Assembly (NCBI GenBank): GCA_964528575.1
Contig: CAZGTQ010000258.1
Location: 1 to 21,664 of the forward strand
Direction: 5' to 3'
DNA length: 21,664 nucleotides
DNA from: CAZGTQ01 sp964528575
Lineage (GTDB): Bacteria; Planctomycetota; UBA1135; GCA-002686595
Shown here: positions 20,938 to 21,664 of the stretch, piece by piece
Position numbering within the stretch: position 1 is the stretch's first letter
How the letters are laid out: each line of letters begins with the position of its first letter
The notes under the pieces: model-generated
The model's input: the letters and a program-made list of their open reading frames with translations, nothing else
The model's database searches: none
Told to the model about the DNA's origin: nothing
Position numbers and translations under genes: made by a program

Positions 20938-21664
20938 TCAGCGGGTGTCGATGGATGGCGGCGCGGGCGCGCCGCCGCGGGCGAGGCGGTAGATCGAGAG
21001 CACGGGTCCCGAAGGCTCGCCGGGGCGCGCGGGCGTGCCCCGCGGCGTCTCGCGGCGGCGGGCGGACCACACGCGCTCGAGCCCGGGGTACGCGTCGGCC
21101 GGGGCGTCCGCAGCGTACAGCGCGAGCCGCCACAGCGCGCTCGCGCGCGCGCGCTCCGAATACGTCTTGCCGCTCGCGGTGCGCTCGAACAGCGCCGCGC
21201 GCTCGTCCGCGCCGTAGCCGGCGATGCGCGCGAGCGAGGCGACGTCGGCCGCCTGGCGCGGCGTGACGACGACGTAGAGCGCGCCCAACGCGTGCATCCG
21301 CGGCGCGAGCGCCGCGGGGTCGGGCTCGAGCAGCGCGGCGGCGGCCCCCTCGAAGCCGCGCTCGCCGACGTAGCTGCCGAAGTTCGTCGCGATCGACGGG
21401 CGCCGCGCGTGGTACTCGATCAGGTGCCCGAGCGACCAGTGCGAGAGCACGCCCCAGCCCTGCGCGACCGCCGGCGCGTTCCACGGCCCCGGCGCGGGCG
21501 TCGCCGTGCGCATCCAGCGCAGCCCGTCGACGACCTCGCCGCGCCACGCGCGCACGTCGGCGAGCGCGGCGCTCTCGTCGGCCGCGAGCGCGCGCGCGGC
21601 GGGCCCGAGCACGAGCGCCAGGCACCCGCCGACCGCCGCCGCCGCCGCGACGCGGGCGGCGCGC
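20938..21664 (-). CDS. STT3/GT66-like membrane protein, C-terminal part, cut by the window edge
   Basis: The frame is open to the right edge, giving the last 241 residues. It starts inside a hydrophobic segment (VAAAAAVGGCLALVLGPAAR), then continues as a soluble domain: LRWMRTATPAPGPWNAPAVA, QGWGVLSHWSLGHLIEYHAR, RPSIATNFGSYVGERGFEGA and PRMHALGALYVVVTP. This order (last transmembrane helix, dWGVLsxWxxGH, arRPxxatNFG, YVVVT) resembles the C-terminal domain of oligosaccharyltransferases (STT3/PglB/AglB) around the WWDYG motif, which here reads HWSLG. A role in glycan transfer to proteins or lipids is inferred; other multi-pass glycosyltransferases are possible. The ATG lies outside the window. 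It precedes the M20 gene by 25 bases. Confidence 0.68.
   Translation of the reverse strand, partial: RAARVAAAAAVGGCLALVLGPAARALAADESAALADVRAWRGEVVDGLRWMRTATPAPGPWNAPAVAQGWGVLSHWSLGHLIEYHARRPSIATNFGSYVGERGFEGAAAALLEPDPAALAPRMHALGALYVVVTPRQAADVASLARIAGYGADERAALFERTASGKTYSERARASALWRLALYAADAPADAYPGLERVWSARRRETPRGTPARPGEPSGPVLSIYRLARGGAPAPPSIDTR

Overview
The window is very GC-rich (roughly 70% or more by eye) and densely packed with bacterial genes, most of them on the minus strand. The gene content points to a planctomycete (Planctomycetota). The signs are a DUF1080 (3-keto-disaccharide hydrolase) lipoprotein next to a Gfo/Idh/MocA dehydrogenase and a xylose-isomerase-like TIM barrel, a secreted HEAT-repeat protein, the N-terminal module of large FG-GAP-type exported proteins, an STT3-like membrane protein, and many signal peptides and lipoboxes. 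This assignment is inferred from gene content; no rRNA, tRNA or marker gene is present. Several genes clearly use TGA as stop, so the standard bacterial code applies.

Layout. 1-428 (minus): N-terminus of an exported protein cut by the window edge. 666-2153 (plus): a PAT-type GNAT acetyltransferase and a branched-chain aminotransferase (ilvE), 12 bases apart. 2178-4601 (minus): a large secreted protein of unknown function. 4743-10811 (minus): Gfo/Idh/MocA oxidoreductase, sugar isomerase/epimerase, MFS sugar or nucleoside symporter, DUF1080 lipoprotein, then a Mur-ligase-like protein related to cyanophycin synthetase. Stop/start overlaps (GTGA and ATGA) link three of these, which together look like a keto-glycoside catabolic cassette. 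10919-12913 (minus): HEAT-repeat protein whose apparent signal peptide is cut off by an in-frame TGA. 13062-16747 (minus): two dynamin-like GTPases overlapping by 4 bases. 16973-18663 (minus): outer-membrane-type lipoprotein, PilZ-domain protein and GNAT acetyltransferase. 19028-19501 (plus): small secreted WVP-rich protein followed by a strong terminator. 19626-21664 (minus): exported M20 amidohydrolase preceded by the C-terminus of an STT3-like membrane protein that runs off the window.

The most notable points are these. (i) An in-frame TGA lies between a signal peptide and the HEAT protein, followed 10 bases later by a perfect 8-bp hairpin whose triloop is the conventional GTG start. (ii) A 26-bp tandem duplication covers the start codon of the Mur-like gene and creates an overlapping upstream ORF. 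(iii) The Mur-like protein lacks the ATP-grasp domain of cyanophycin synthetase and several expected Mur residues. (iv) The two GTPases form a translationally coupled pair. (v) A three-copy 26-nt hairpin repeat precedes that pair. No CRISPR array, insertion sequence, prophage, rRNA or tRNA was seen. Long ORFs antisense to the genes above are composition-driven shadows and are left out.
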